Source: Alphaproteobacteria bacterium
Lineage (GTDB): Bacteria; Pseudomonadota; Alphaproteobacteria; Rickettsiales; UBA3002
DNA length: 12,506 nt
Reading direction: 5' to 3'
Assembly: GCA_021732545.1 (NCBI GenBank)
Contig: JAKFUW010000056.1
Span: 1 to 12,506, forward strand
The notes under the pieces are model-generated. The model worked only from the letters and a program-made list of their open reading frames with translations, had not been told where the DNA came from and did no database searches. Positions within the stretch are counted from its first letter, which is position 1. The number at the start of each line of letters is the position of its first letter. Positions 1-6,797 of the stretch are shown one piece after another. Made by a program: the position numbers and the translations under genes.

Positions 1-390
1 CTTAGAAAGCATAGGATTGCAGGAGCTTTAGGACAGTTTATCAGCGAAATTGATTCATTAAATTCTTGGTCAAGAAATTGGGATGGTAATGATTCAGCCA
101 AGCCCAAAATGAACTCTATTAAAAATGCAAAATTGTGGGGTAAGCAAATTTATGCTCTGGTAGTTAAGAATGAATATGAGTGGCGCAAACCATTTGTAAG
201 TGCCGATGAAGAAGGCCATGTAGTTCTCGAGTGGTGGTACAAAGATAGAAATCTAACCCTGGATATATCAGGTAATGAAGCCATTTTTTCTGAAACCAGA
301 AATGCCGATAGCTCCCCAAAAATTACCACAGGCATTCTTACACAATCAGCTATAGCCTCAAAATTGAAATGGCTAATTTTGGGGGCTTAA
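1..390 (+). CDS. Hypothetical protein, 5' end outside the window; first gene of an unknown two-gene pair
   Basis: The reading frame is open from base 1, so the gene starts upstream; 129 codons are visible before TAA. The first ATG in frame (109) is unlikely to be the start, because the part before it also reads as protein, including a NSWSRNWDGND stretch. A Trp-Asp-Gly segment, then a proline/lysine stretch, a helix and a strand-rich GHVVLEWWYKDRNLTLDI segment form a pattern I associate from memory with small uncharacterised bacterial proteins that precede a second unknown gene, as here. No signal peptide or membrane segment is visible in this part. Parts of the gene are clearly AT-richer than the chromosome-like genes downstream (about one third GC in the line from 241). 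The next gene starts 4 bases after the stop, so the two are probably co-transcribed. Function unknown. Confidence 0.75.
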   Translation, partial: LRKHRIAGALGQFISEIDSLNSWSRNWDGNDSAKPKMNSIKNAKLWGKQIYALVVKNEYEWRKPFVSADEEGHVVLEWWYKDRNLTLDISGNEAIFSETRNADSSPKITTGILTQSAIASKLKWLILGA

Positions 391-394
391 TAAT

Positions 395-853
395 ATGCCT
401 CCTGAGGAACTGATTGATAATGAAGAGTGGCTTTATCGCTCATTTCCCGTACCAGACACGCGTTGGAACAATGAAATACACGGTGCAGTTGTAGATGGTG
501 TTTTAAGGCTAAAACGTAGCGTCTGGAACGATAGGAATTATCAGCCTTCGGTCGATCGTAAGTTGCTTCTTTCTTCGCCTAGTGAAGTGGTGGAGCGAGA
601 AACCGATGCCGTTGTGCAAATTCAAGCACAAGAAGTTAGGGATATCAGTGGCAGCATCCAATCTTCCGCCGGCACAAGCCGTACACATGATGTAATTTTT
701 GATAAAACGCCATTGCGTCATGCACACGCCCAAATAACAACCTTCCCACCATTTGCAGATAAGCCAAATGCCGAAAAAACCAGTTGGAAAAATTTCCAAA
801 GACTATTGTCCTTAGCTGCAGAAAAGCACGGTTGGGTTATAAAACCTGAATAA
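395..853 (+). CDS. Hypothetical protein; second gene of the unknown pair
   Basis: This 152-residue soluble protein starts at an ATG four bases after the upstream stop; a GGGGG run at 381-385 is the only candidate ribosome binding site, so coupling to the upstream gene is plausible. The start MPPEELIDNEEWLYRSF is followed by a region with SVDRKLLLSSPSEVV (about residues 50-64), a glutamine- and valine-rich strand region, and a C-terminal RHAHAQI motif (about 108-114). No catalytic motif of a known family is recognisable, and there is no signal peptide or membrane segment. The arrangement (WLYR near the N-terminus, SVDR, then HA-I near the C-terminus, downstream of a WDG protein) recalls uncharacterised two-gene cassettes seen in accessory regions of many bacteria. 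That is memory of a pattern, not a search result. Function unknown. Confidence 0.75.
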   Translation: MPPEELIDNEEWLYRSFPVPDTRWNNEIHGAVVDGVLRLKRSVWNDRNYQPSVDRKLLLSSPSEVVERETDAVVQIQAQEVRDISGSIQSSAGTSRTHDVIFDKTPLRHAHAQITTFPPFADKPNAEKTSWKNFQRLLSLAAEKHGWVIKPE

Positions 854-899
854 GCAACTAACGTGTTCCTTGTGGGCGCATAATGTAGCCATCTTCGCG

Positions 900-928
900 T
901 TGCTTGGTAGCTTCGTGTGTGGTATTTT
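900..928 (+). promoter_or_regulatory. Candidate promoter for mgtE
   Basis: TTGCTT (900-905) and TATTTT (923-928) are separated by exactly 17 bases and lie 38 bases before the chosen mgtE start. The match to the sigma-70 consensus is 3/6 and 4/6, so this is only a candidate. The 113 bases between the upstream stop and mgtE hold no other obvious signal and are too short for a typical magnesium riboswitch. Confidence 0.3.
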
Positions 929-966
929 GTTTGCGCAATGATACCTACCATCACAGAAAGCCTATT

Positions 967-2367
967 ATGTCTCACCCCGCGGCAGAGCCCCTGTTTGCAA
1001 CGTCTGTCGATGCAGCGCGGCTCAAACCCTATGAGATATCCTCGGCATTATTAGAAGACATTCAAAACGCGCTCGAAGCGGGTGATAGCGATACCGTCAA
1101 TAATCTGCTGATTGGCGTGCATTCCGCCGATAAAGCCGAACTGCTCAATTTACTCTCCGAAGATGACCGCGTGGAGTTGGCCGCGATGCTGGCGGACGGC
1201 TTCGATGCGACCATCCTGCCCGAGCTATCGCCCGATGCCGCCGAAGATGTCATTGAAGGCTTGGGCGTTGATCGCTCGGTTGAGGTGTTGCAGCAGCTGG
1301 AAACCGATGACGCGGTGCACATCATCGATGAGCTTTCCGACGATAGCCGCGAAGATATTATGCAGGCGATTCCGGCGGCGTTGCGCGGCGAACTGGAAGA
1401 GGGTCTGGCCTACCCTGAGAAATCCGCCGGACGGATGATGACCAAAAAGCTGGTGTGCGTGCCTGAATTTTGGACGGTGGGCGATACGATTGATTATCTG
1501 CGCGCCCACACCGATCTTCCGGAAAATTTCTATGTGGTCTATGTGGTCGATGCGCGGTTTCACCCGATTGGCCGCATCACGCTGGGCAGTGTGTTGCAAC
1601 ATCAACGCAGCGTCAAAATCAATCAGATTTCCAACACCGAAACCTACCGCGTACTCACCGATACCGATCAGGAAGAGGTGGCGTATCTGTTCACCAAATA
1701 TGGGCTGGTCGAAGCGCCCGTCACCAATGCCAGCGGGCGACTGGTTGGCACCATCACGGTGGATGATGTGGTGCATGTGATTCACGAGGAAGAAGGCGAA
1801 GATTATCTGCGCGCAGGGGGGGTAAGCGAGCAGGATCTTCAGGCGAGTTTGATCGAGACCATTCGGCTGCGTTTTCCGTGGTTGTTTATTAATTTGCTCA
1901 CCGCCGTGTTGGCATCGGTGGTGATCGGGATGTATTCGGAAACGATTGAAAAGCTAGTGGCGCTGGCGGTATTGATGCCGATTGTGGCCTCGATGGGGGG
2001 CAATGCCGGCATTCAATCCGTCACCGTTGCGGTGCGCGCGCTGGCTACCAAACAGCTCAAAGATGCCAACGCCATGGCCGTCATTCGCAAGGAATTACTG
2101 ATTGGTTTTTTCAATGGCCTGTTGCTTGCTACCGTGATGGCGGTGGGGGCGTGGGCGTGGTATCATGATGCGCAGCTGGCGCTGATTTTTGGTGCCGCCA
2201 CCATCATCGCACTCACCATGGCGGGCATCTCCGGCGCGGTGATCCCGATTGTGTTATCGAAGCTGAAAATCGACCCTGCCGTGTCGTCGGGCATCTTCCT
2301 CACCACCATCACCGACGTGGTGGGGTTTTTGAGTTTTCTAGGATTAGCCGCGTGGTGGTTGGGGTAG
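967..2367 (+). CDS. mgtE: Magnesium transporter MgtE
   Basis: MgtE is an inner-membrane Mg2+ channel whose cytoplasmic domains sense Mg2+ and close the pore. The 466 residues show the full architecture: an acidic helical N domain (about 20-150), a pair of CBS domains (about 155-275) and a C-terminal membrane domain (about 300-466). The membrane part holds the family signature MPIVASMGGNAGIQS (337-351), and Asp450 in TTITDVVGF fits the conserved aspartate of the last helix that binds Mg2+ in the pore. I chose ATG 967 because the protein then has normal length; an upstream TTG at 904 would add 21 residues unlike the family, and AGAAAG (955-960) is a weak but correctly spaced ribosome binding site. 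The stop codon is one base from the end of gshB, which runs in the opposite direction. The protein looks complete and intact. Confidence 0.95.
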   Translation: MSHPAAEPLFATSVDAARLKPYEISSALLEDIQNALEAGDSDTVNNLLIGVHSADKAELLNLLSEDDRVELAAMLADGFDATILPELSPDAAEDVIEGLGVDRSVEVLQQLETDDAVHIIDELSDDSREDIMQAIPAALRGELEEGLAYPEKSAGRMMTKKLVCVPEFWTVGDTIDYLRAHTDLPENFYVVYVVDARFHPIGRITLGSVLQHQRSVKINQISNTETYRVLTDTDQEEVAYLFTKYGLVEAPVTNASGRLVGTITVDDVVHVIHEEEGEDYLRAGGVSEQDLQASLIETIRLRFPWLFINLLTAVLASVVIGMYSETIEKLVALAVLMPIVASMGGNAGIQSVTVAVRALATKQLKDANAMAVIRKELLIGFFNGLLLATVMAVGAWAWYHDAQLALIFGAATIIALTMAGISGAVIPIVLSKLKIDPAVSSGIFLTTITDVVGFLSFLGLAAWWLG

Positions 2368-2368
2368 A

Positions 2369-3322
2369 TTATAACCTCGCCTCAATTGCGTTCCAAAAAT
2401 CGACCGCAGGGTTGGTGCCATAAAGTTGCATAATGGCGCGAAGGCCCGTGGGCGAAGTCAGGTTGATTTCGGTCAGGTAATCGCCGATAAGATCGAGGCC
2501 TGCGAAGATAATGCCATGTGCTGCAATCAAGCTGCCCACGCGTTCGCAAATGCCACGTTGATGATCGCTTAGCTCTACAGCAGCAGCAGTACCACCCACG
2601 CGAAAATTAGCGCGGATTTCACCACTGGCCGGAATGCGCCCTGTCGCCCCGCACACTCTGCCATCCATCAAGATCACGCGTTTATCTTCCGATGCTACTT
2701 GCGGCAAAAAGCGCTGCACCATCACGGGTTCATGATTGCTTGCAAATAAATGTTCCAGAACCGTGAGCAGGTTCGGATCTTCGGGTGTAAATTGAAACAC
2801 CGAACGCCCGCCATAGCCATAAAGCGGCTTGACGATGATGGCTTCATGCTGCGCGCGGAAGGCTTTGATTTCATCGACGTTGCGAGTCACGATGGTGGGC
2901 GGAATCAGATCAGCAAAATGCAGAATCGAGAGTTTCTCAGGGCCATTACGAATCGAGATCGGGTTGTTGGCAACCAACACATCATCCATGATATGTTCAA
3001 GTAGATAGGTGGCGGTGAGGTAATTCATGTCGTAAGGTGGGTCTTGACGCACCAGTACCACATCCATCTCCCTCAAATTGATGGTTTGTGGCGCACCGCT
3101 TTCATACCATCGGGTGGTGTCATCATAAAACACAATCGGCAAGGCATTCAGCGCATAAAGCTCACCCGCTTTCCAACATAAATCGGTGGGCTGATAGGCA
3201 TAAAGCTCAAAGCCGCGACGTTGCGCTTCAAGGGCGAGCACAATCGTGGAATCGCCACCCGCATTGAGCGAAGCCGGGTGATCCATCTGGATGGCGATGT
3301 TTAGGCGCGGATGAGCTGACAT
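2369..3322 (-). CDS. gshB: Glutathione synthetase
   Basis: This cytoplasmic ATP-grasp enzyme joins gamma-glutamylcysteine and glycine to make glutathione, the second step of the pathway. The 317 residues are the usual length. Recognisable signatures in order are MDHPASLNAGGDST (13-26), VRQDPPYDMNY (91-101), PTIVTR (142-147), the ATP-grasp loop KPLYGYGGRSVF (165-176), RANFRVGG (237-244) and the metal/ATP-binding EINLTSPTG (285-293). The start is supported by AGAGG (3329-3333) six bases upstream. The gene is last in the rsmI-yraN-BON-gshB series but lies 148 bases after the BON gene, so it may also have its own promoter. No gene for the first step (gshA) is in the window. No oddities are visible. 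Confidence 0.96.
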   Translation of the reverse strand: MSAHPRLNIAIQMDHPASLNAGGDSTIVLALEAQRRGFELYAYQPTDLCWKAGELYALNALPIVFYDDTTRWYESGAPQTINLREMDVVLVRQDPPYDMNYLTATYLLEHIMDDVLVANNPISIRNGPEKLSILHFADLIPPTIVTRNVDEIKAFRAQHEAIIVKPLYGYGGRSVFQFTPEDPNLLTVLEHLFASNHEPVMVQRFLPQVASEDKRVILMDGRVCGATGRIPASGEIRANFRVGGTAAAVELSDHQRGICERVGSLIAAHGIIFAGLDLIGDYLTEINLTSPTGLRAIMQLYGTNPAVDFWNAIEARL

Positions 3323-3394
3323 AGAAAACCTCTAAAAACACGCTCTGGCAAAAAAGCGCGCAGCGATGGAGAATGAGAAAATTGAGTGTATGAT

Positions 3395-3400
3395 AGTATA
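3395..3400 (-). promoter_or_regulatory. Possible -10 box for gshB
   Basis: In the 148-bp gap between the BON gene and gshB, the minus strand contains TATACT, 5/6 to the -10 consensus, about 73 bases before the gshB start. It overlaps the palindrome GTATAC and is flanked on the plus strand by two direct ATGATA copies. I find no good -35 box at 16-18 bases, so this is weak. Apart from the gshB ribosome binding site, nothing else stands out in the gap. Confidence 0.22.
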
Positions 3401-3470
3401 CATGATAATTTCGAAAGAGGCTCCAGCGCAAGTAGATTTGAAGCCAGAGTAGAGTTTATAGCGGTTTTCA

Positions 3471-4055
3471 TCAGTTTTGATTCGCGTCATAGTCAGCCAT
3501 GCGCAAATGGCTGACCACTTCGCGGATGCCTTTGGTGGTGCGGGTAACTTGCAGCACGCGGTTTAATTCATCTTGGTTGGCAACCAGCCCCAATAAATAG
3601 ACCCGCGCATTGACCACATCGACTGAATAATTGAGGATGTTCACGCCTTTGGTCACGGTTAACCGCGCTTCCACCTGCTTATCTAAAATGCGGTCCGTTG
3701 CGCCGCTGATGAGGCCGCTACCCGGCAGCACTTCCATTTCGTTAATCACTTCTTTCACGCCTTGGGCTTGCCATGCCAACGCCACTGCGCGCTCAGGTGT
3801 TTCGGGCAAATCAACCGCACCTGTCAGTAACACTCTGCCCTGGCGCACCGCCACATGCACATGGGGGAGTAAATCGCGCACATCCGATTGCAGGAAAAAA
3901 TGATTGATGTTGGTGTAAATCGTCGCGTCGTCGATGACTTGTCCCACGCTGCGGTCTTCGGCCACCGCCATCACGCCTTCTTGTGCGCCAGACATGATAA
4001 TGGATTGGCACGCGGTTGCTACATTTAAGGCTAGGATGATAAGAAAATTGCGCAT
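3471..4055 (-). CDS. Double-BON-domain lipoprotein, DolP/YraP-like
   Basis: Two BON domains follow an export signal: BON 1 at about 40-110 (DDATIYTNINHFFL to VKEVINEMEV) and BON 2 at about 118-187 (DKQVEARLTV to IREVVSHLRM). The N-terminus is short and hydrophobic and ends in ATAC (Cys16), an imperfect lipobox with Ala at -3, so lipidation is likely but not certain. In E. coli the homologous protein DolP is an outer-membrane lipoprotein that helps maintain outer-membrane integrity, has two BON domains and 191 residues, and is also encoded close to yraN; here the length is 194. The ribosome binding site TGAGGA overlaps the yraN stop codon and lies four to five bases before the ATG, so the two genes are probably translationally coupled. 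The family assignment is firm; the DolP role is inferred from domain layout and neighbourhood. Confidence 0.88.
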   Translation of the reverse strand: MRNFLIILALNVATACQSIIMSGAQEGVMAVAEDRSVGQVIDDATIYTNINHFFLQSDVRDLLPHVHVAVRQGRVLLTGAVDLPETPERAVALAWQAQGVKEVINEMEVLPGSGLISGATDRILDKQVEARLTVTKGVNILNYSVDVVNARVYLLGLVANQDELNRVLQVTRTTKGIREVVSHLRMADYDANQN

Positions 4056-4061
4056 AGATCC

Positions 4062-4427
4062 TCACTGAATTTCAAATGCATGGCGAACATGATGCACTCG
4101 CCACCGCTGCACTACCATAAGATCAAAACGGGCATCGCGTCCAGCATATTTGGTGTGTTCGGCCAGCCACATATTTGCGGCGCGTGCAATGCGTTGCTGT
4201 TGCTTGGGTGCCAGTGCATAAAGCCCCGCATCGCGCGATTGACGTGCTTTGACTTCGATAAAAACCAGTTGGCGGCCTCGTGATGCAATCAGATCAATTT
4301 CGCCGCAGCCATTGCGCATGCGCCGTGCGATGATTTGGTATCCGCGCATCCATAAAAACACCACGCAGCGCAGCTCAGCACGCATGCCGTAGCGATAGGC
4401 TTTGATGCGGGTGGGGGATTTAGTCAT
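4062..4427 (-). CDS. yraN: YraN family (UPF0102) nuclease-fold protein
   Basis: This 121-residue protein has the two conserved blocks of UPF0102: GEIDLIA (42-48) and LVFIEVKAR (54-62). Glu43, Asp45, Glu58 and Lys60 fit the catalytic pattern of the PD-(D/E)XK (Holliday-junction-resolvase-like) fold. The family is nearly universal in bacteria, yet its cellular role is unsettled. It sits between rsmI and the BON lipoprotein gene, ending 6 bases before the latter. The ribosome binding site GGGGGAGG, nine bases before ATG, forms the 3' arm of a perfect hairpin that belongs to the repeat mosaic upstream. This suggests that the repeat either reduces yraN translation or makes it depend on ribosomes arriving from rsmI; that is inference. 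Confidence 0.93.
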   Translation of the reverse strand: MTKSPTRIKAYRYGMRAELRCVVFLWMRGYQIIARRMRNGCGEIDLIASRGRQLVFIEVKARQSRDAGLYALAPKQQQRIARAANMWLAEHTKYAGRDARFDLMVVQRWRVHHVRHAFEIQ

Positions 4428-4436
4428 TGGTGTGTT

Positions 4437-4455
4437 CCTCCCCCTGTGGGGGAGG
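4437..4455 (-). promoter_or_regulatory. Hairpin enclosing the yraN ribosome binding site
   Basis: On the yraN message, CCUCCCCC (4455-4448), loop ACA and GGGGGAGG (4444-4437) form a perfect 8-bp GC-rich stem. The 3' arm is the only Shine-Dalgarno-like sequence for yraN and ends nine bases before its ATG. When folded, it would hide the site from the ribosome. The base pairing is seen directly; any regulatory effect is inferred. Confidence 0.55.
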
Positions 4456-4538
4456 TTAGGTGGGGGTTGCTGTTATTGACATCGCATGAGGTTAACCCCA
4501 CCCGACACTTCGTGTCACCCTCCCCTAGAAGGGGAGGG
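4437..4538. repeat. Palindrome mosaic between rsmI and yraN
   Basis: These 102 bases fill most of the gap between rsmI and yraN with nested inverted repeats. They are CCTCCCCC-TGT-GGGGGAGG (4437-4455), GGTGGGGGTT (4459-4468) facing AACCCCACC (4494-4502, one bulged G), GACAC-TTC-GTGTC (4504-4516), and CCCTCCCCT-AGA-AGGGGAGGG (4518-4538). The layout is that of the dispersed GC-rich intergenic palindromes common in alphaproteobacterial genomes. No T-run follows any stem, so it is not a standard terminator. Only one copy lies in this window, so the repeat status itself rests on resemblance. Confidence 0.7.
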
Positions 4539-4564
4539 AAAAGACCATCTGATAATCCACTCAT

Positions 4565-5422
4565 CTAATCATCCTTCAGCTCCAGCGCGCGCTGATACAG
4601 ATCGCTTTTGCTGCGACCGGTGAGTTGCGCCACCTCGTTCGAGGCGTGTTTCACGCCATTATGTTTCAATGCCTCGATCAACATCGTATCAATCTGTGCC
4701 TCATCAAATACCGTGTCGGCTTTAGGCCCCACCACCACCACCACTTCGCCTTTGGGCGGGTACGCCTCATAATGCGCGAGCACCTGCGCGAGGCTGCCGC
4801 GCTGAACCTCCTCATAGAGTTTGGTCAGTTCCCGTGCCACAGCCACTTGCCGCGTGCCCAAAATCTCGGCGGCGTCATGCAGGCAATCGGTTAGGCGCGG
4901 CGCGCTTTCCAACCATATGATGGTGCCAGATAACGCGCCCAGCTCGCGCAAAGCAGATTTCCGCGCGGCGGATTTGGGCGGTAAAAACCCCAGAAAAGTG
5001 AAGCGGTCGGTCGGCAGCCCGCAAATGGAAAGCGCCGCGATGATGCTCGATGCACCCGGCACCGTGAAGATTGGCAGCCCCGCTTCGCGCACCGCCGCCA
5101 CCAGTTTGTAACCAGGGTCAGAGATCAGCGGCGTTCCCGCATCGCTCACCAGCGCCAGCTTTTTGCCGTCACCAATAGCTGCGATCACTTCTTCAATACG
5201 CGCCGATTCATTATGATCGTGGCAAGATAGCAACGGTTTTTTGATATTCAAATGCGAGAGTAATTTGGCCGTTACCCGTGTGTCTTCGCACAGAATCTGG
5301 TCACAATCGCGTAACGTATCAATCGCCCGCAGCGTAATATCACCCAGATTGCCGATGGGGGTTGCCACCACATAAAGCCCCGCCTGCATGGCTTGCGATT
5401 TACTTTTGTGCGTTGCTGACAT
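4565..5422 (-). CDS. rsmI: 16S rRNA (cytidine(1402)-2'-O)-methyltransferase RsmI
   Basis: RsmI uses S-adenosylmethionine to 2'-O-methylate C1402 of 16S rRNA in the ribosomal P site. The 285 residues contain the tetrapyrrole-methylase-fold motifs of the family in order: VVATPIGNLGDIT (18-30), CEDTR (45-49), LVSDAGTPLISDPG (91-104), VPGASS (121-126), VARELTKLYEEVQRG (195-209) and GEVVVVV (225-231). I chose ATG 5422 rather than the in-frame ATG at 5470 because GGAGG (5430-5434) lies seven bases upstream and the extra 16 residues are not family-like. The longer form would also run past the start of the divergent lipoprotein gene. The start codon is only 39 bases from that gene's start, so any promoter for rsmI must lie inside the other gene's coding region. 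Confidence 0.95.
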   Translation of the reverse strand: MSATHKSKSQAMQAGLYVVATPIGNLGDITLRAIDTLRDCDQILCEDTRVTAKLLSHLNIKKPLLSCHDHNESARIEEVIAAIGDGKKLALVSDAGTPLISDPGYKLVAAVREAGLPIFTVPGASSIIAALSICGLPTDRFTFLGFLPPKSAARKSALRELGALSGTIIWLESAPRLTDCLHDAAEILGTRQVAVARELTKLYEEVQRGSLAQVLAHYEAYPPKGEVVVVVGPKADTVFDEAQIDTMLIEALKHNGVKHASNEVAQLTGRSKSDLYQRALELKDD

Positions 5423-5461
5423 ACAGTGGCCTCCGAAGTATGGCTTATCAGGGAGGAACCC

Positions 5462-6733
5462 ATGGCGCAAGGATGGCGGTTGAGTATTGGCATGATGATG
5501 GCGAGCCTGTTGCTGGCCTCATGCGCACCAGAGCCCGAACCCTTCGATGCGCCGCCAGTGCAAGAGCGCCCTGCGGCCTTGCCTTATGGCTACCCCGATA
5601 TTGCCAATAAACAAATGCCGGTACTCAACCAATTGCCAGCCACCGACAGCATTGAAACCAGTGCCTTGCCAGCGTCCACCACCAAAATTAAAGTCGGTTT
5701 TTTAGTGCCATTATCAGGCCAAGCCGCCACAGTCGGCAAAGCCTTACAAGATGCCGGAGTGTTGGCACTGTTCGATAAATATGCAGCGCTCAGTGGGGCA
5801 CAAAGCACCACCCAAGTGGAGCTGATTACAAAGGACACCAAAGGCACGCCAGCGGGTGCGCGTCAAGCCGCAGCTGAGGCCGTGAAAGAAGGCGCGCAGC
5901 TGATTATCGGCCCGCTTTTTGGCGCGGAAGTCGAAGCGATCAAACCGCTGGCTAAAAGCGGTGCCATGTCGATCATCAGCTTTTCCAACAATCCGCAAGT
6001 GGCGGGTGACGGCGTCTATACGGTAGGTTTTAACCCCGATGAACAGGCCAAACGCATCGCAGGTTACGCCTTTCGGCGCGACATTAACCGCCTCGCCATT
6101 TTGGCACCCAATGATGAATATGGCCGCCGCGTGATTGCCAGCACCGAAAAAGTCGCCAAATTGCTAGGCCGCACGCTCAGCCCTGTGGTGCGCTATTCGC
6201 CAAATGGCGCAACCATCAATCAAGATGTCACCACGCTTGCAAAGCAAGACGCTGCGGGTGGGCGCGTGGGATTTGAAGCACTGCTGCTGCCCGAAGGCTC
6301 GGATAATCTGGTGCGAATTTTAAGCGCGTTGGAGGCCAACAACATCACCTCGCGCAGTGTGCAATTTATTGGCACCGGCGTGTGGGATGATCGCGATCTG
6401 TTGCGTCAAGTCAACCTTGATGGCGCATGGCTGGCAAGTTCACCGCCCATGCTCTATGAGGCCTTTGAGCAGCGCTTTATTTCCACTTACGGCTATAAAC
6501 CGCCGCGTATTGCGAGCCTTGCTTATGATGTGGTGGCGCTTTCGGCCACGCTTGCCACCCGCCAAATGGGCTTTGGCCGCGACGTGATCGAAGATGCGAA
6601 TGGATTTTCCGGCCCCGCCAACGGCATCTTCCGCTTCCGCGACACGGGCCTGGTGGAACGTGGCCTCGCTGTGATGCAAGTGCAAAGCGGCAAATTCAGT
6701 GTGCTTGACCCTGCGCCAATGAGTTTTGAGTAA
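5462..6733 (+). CDS. LpoA-like lipoprotein, penicillin-binding-protein activator family
   Basis: The 423-residue protein begins with a clear lipoprotein signal: a basic/hydrophobic N-terminus and the lipobox LLASC with Cys21. A proline-rich linker (about 22-70) leads into a type I periplasmic binding-protein domain (about 75-410) that starts IKVGFLVPLSGQAATVG and includes LIIGPLFGAEVEAIKPLA and RLAILAPNDEYGRRV. This fits the alphaproteobacterial relatives of E. coli LpoA, which stimulates PBP1A from the outer membrane; the TPR half of E. coli LpoA (678 residues) is absent. Position divergent from rsmI matches the lpoA/rsmI layout of E. coli. GGGAGG (5451-5456), five bases before ATG 5462, supports the start over an in-frame GTG at 5426. 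An ABC-type amino acid binding protein is the alternative from fold alone, but no transporter genes are nearby. Confidence 0.85.
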   Translation: MAQGWRLSIGMMMASLLLASCAPEPEPFDAPPVQERPAALPYGYPDIANKQMPVLNQLPATDSIETSALPASTTKIKVGFLVPLSGQAATVGKALQDAGVLALFDKYAALSGAQSTTQVELITKDTKGTPAGARQAAAEAVKEGAQLIIGPLFGAEVEAIKPLAKSGAMSIISFSNNPQVAGDGVYTVGFNPDEQAKRIAGYAFRRDINRLAILAPNDEYGRRVIASTEKVAKLLGRTLSPVVRYSPNGATINQDVTTLAKQDAAGGRVGFEALLLPEGSDNLVRILSALEANNITSRSVQFIGTGVWDDRDLLRQVNLDGAWLASSPPMLYEAFEQRFISTYGYKPPRIASLAYDVVALSATLATRQMGFGRDVIEDANGFSGPANGIFRFRDTGLVERGLAVMQVQSGKFSVLDPAPMSFE

Positions 6734-6797
6734 TCGCGTAGCGTTTTTACGCAATATTAACCAATTCTGCCTTACAATCATTTAATTGTGAGGAATT

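Noticed and set aside
854..966. Magnesium riboswitch (M-box) upstream of mgtE
   Set aside because: Only 113 bases are available, which is short for an M-box, and I see no matching conserved hairpins.
1225..1785. Long minus-strand open frame inside mgtE (186 codons)
   Set aside because: It is antisense to a clearly functional mgtE, has a His/Phe/Ile-rich low-information composition, no ribosome binding site and no recognisable domain.
5423..5470. Longer rsmI start at ATG 5470
   Set aside because: The added 16 residues do not look like RsmI, would pass the start of the divergent lipoprotein gene, and the ATG at 5422 has a GGAGG at ideal distance.
5462..6733. Substrate-binding protein of a branched-chain amino acid ABC transporter
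   Set aside because: The fold alone would allow it, but there are no permease or ATPase genes nearby and the position next to rsmI fits the LpoA-like family.
6736..6752. Rho-independent terminator after the lpoA-like gene (GCGTA/TACGC)
   Set aside because: The stem is only 5 bp with a 7-base loop, and no T-run follows it.
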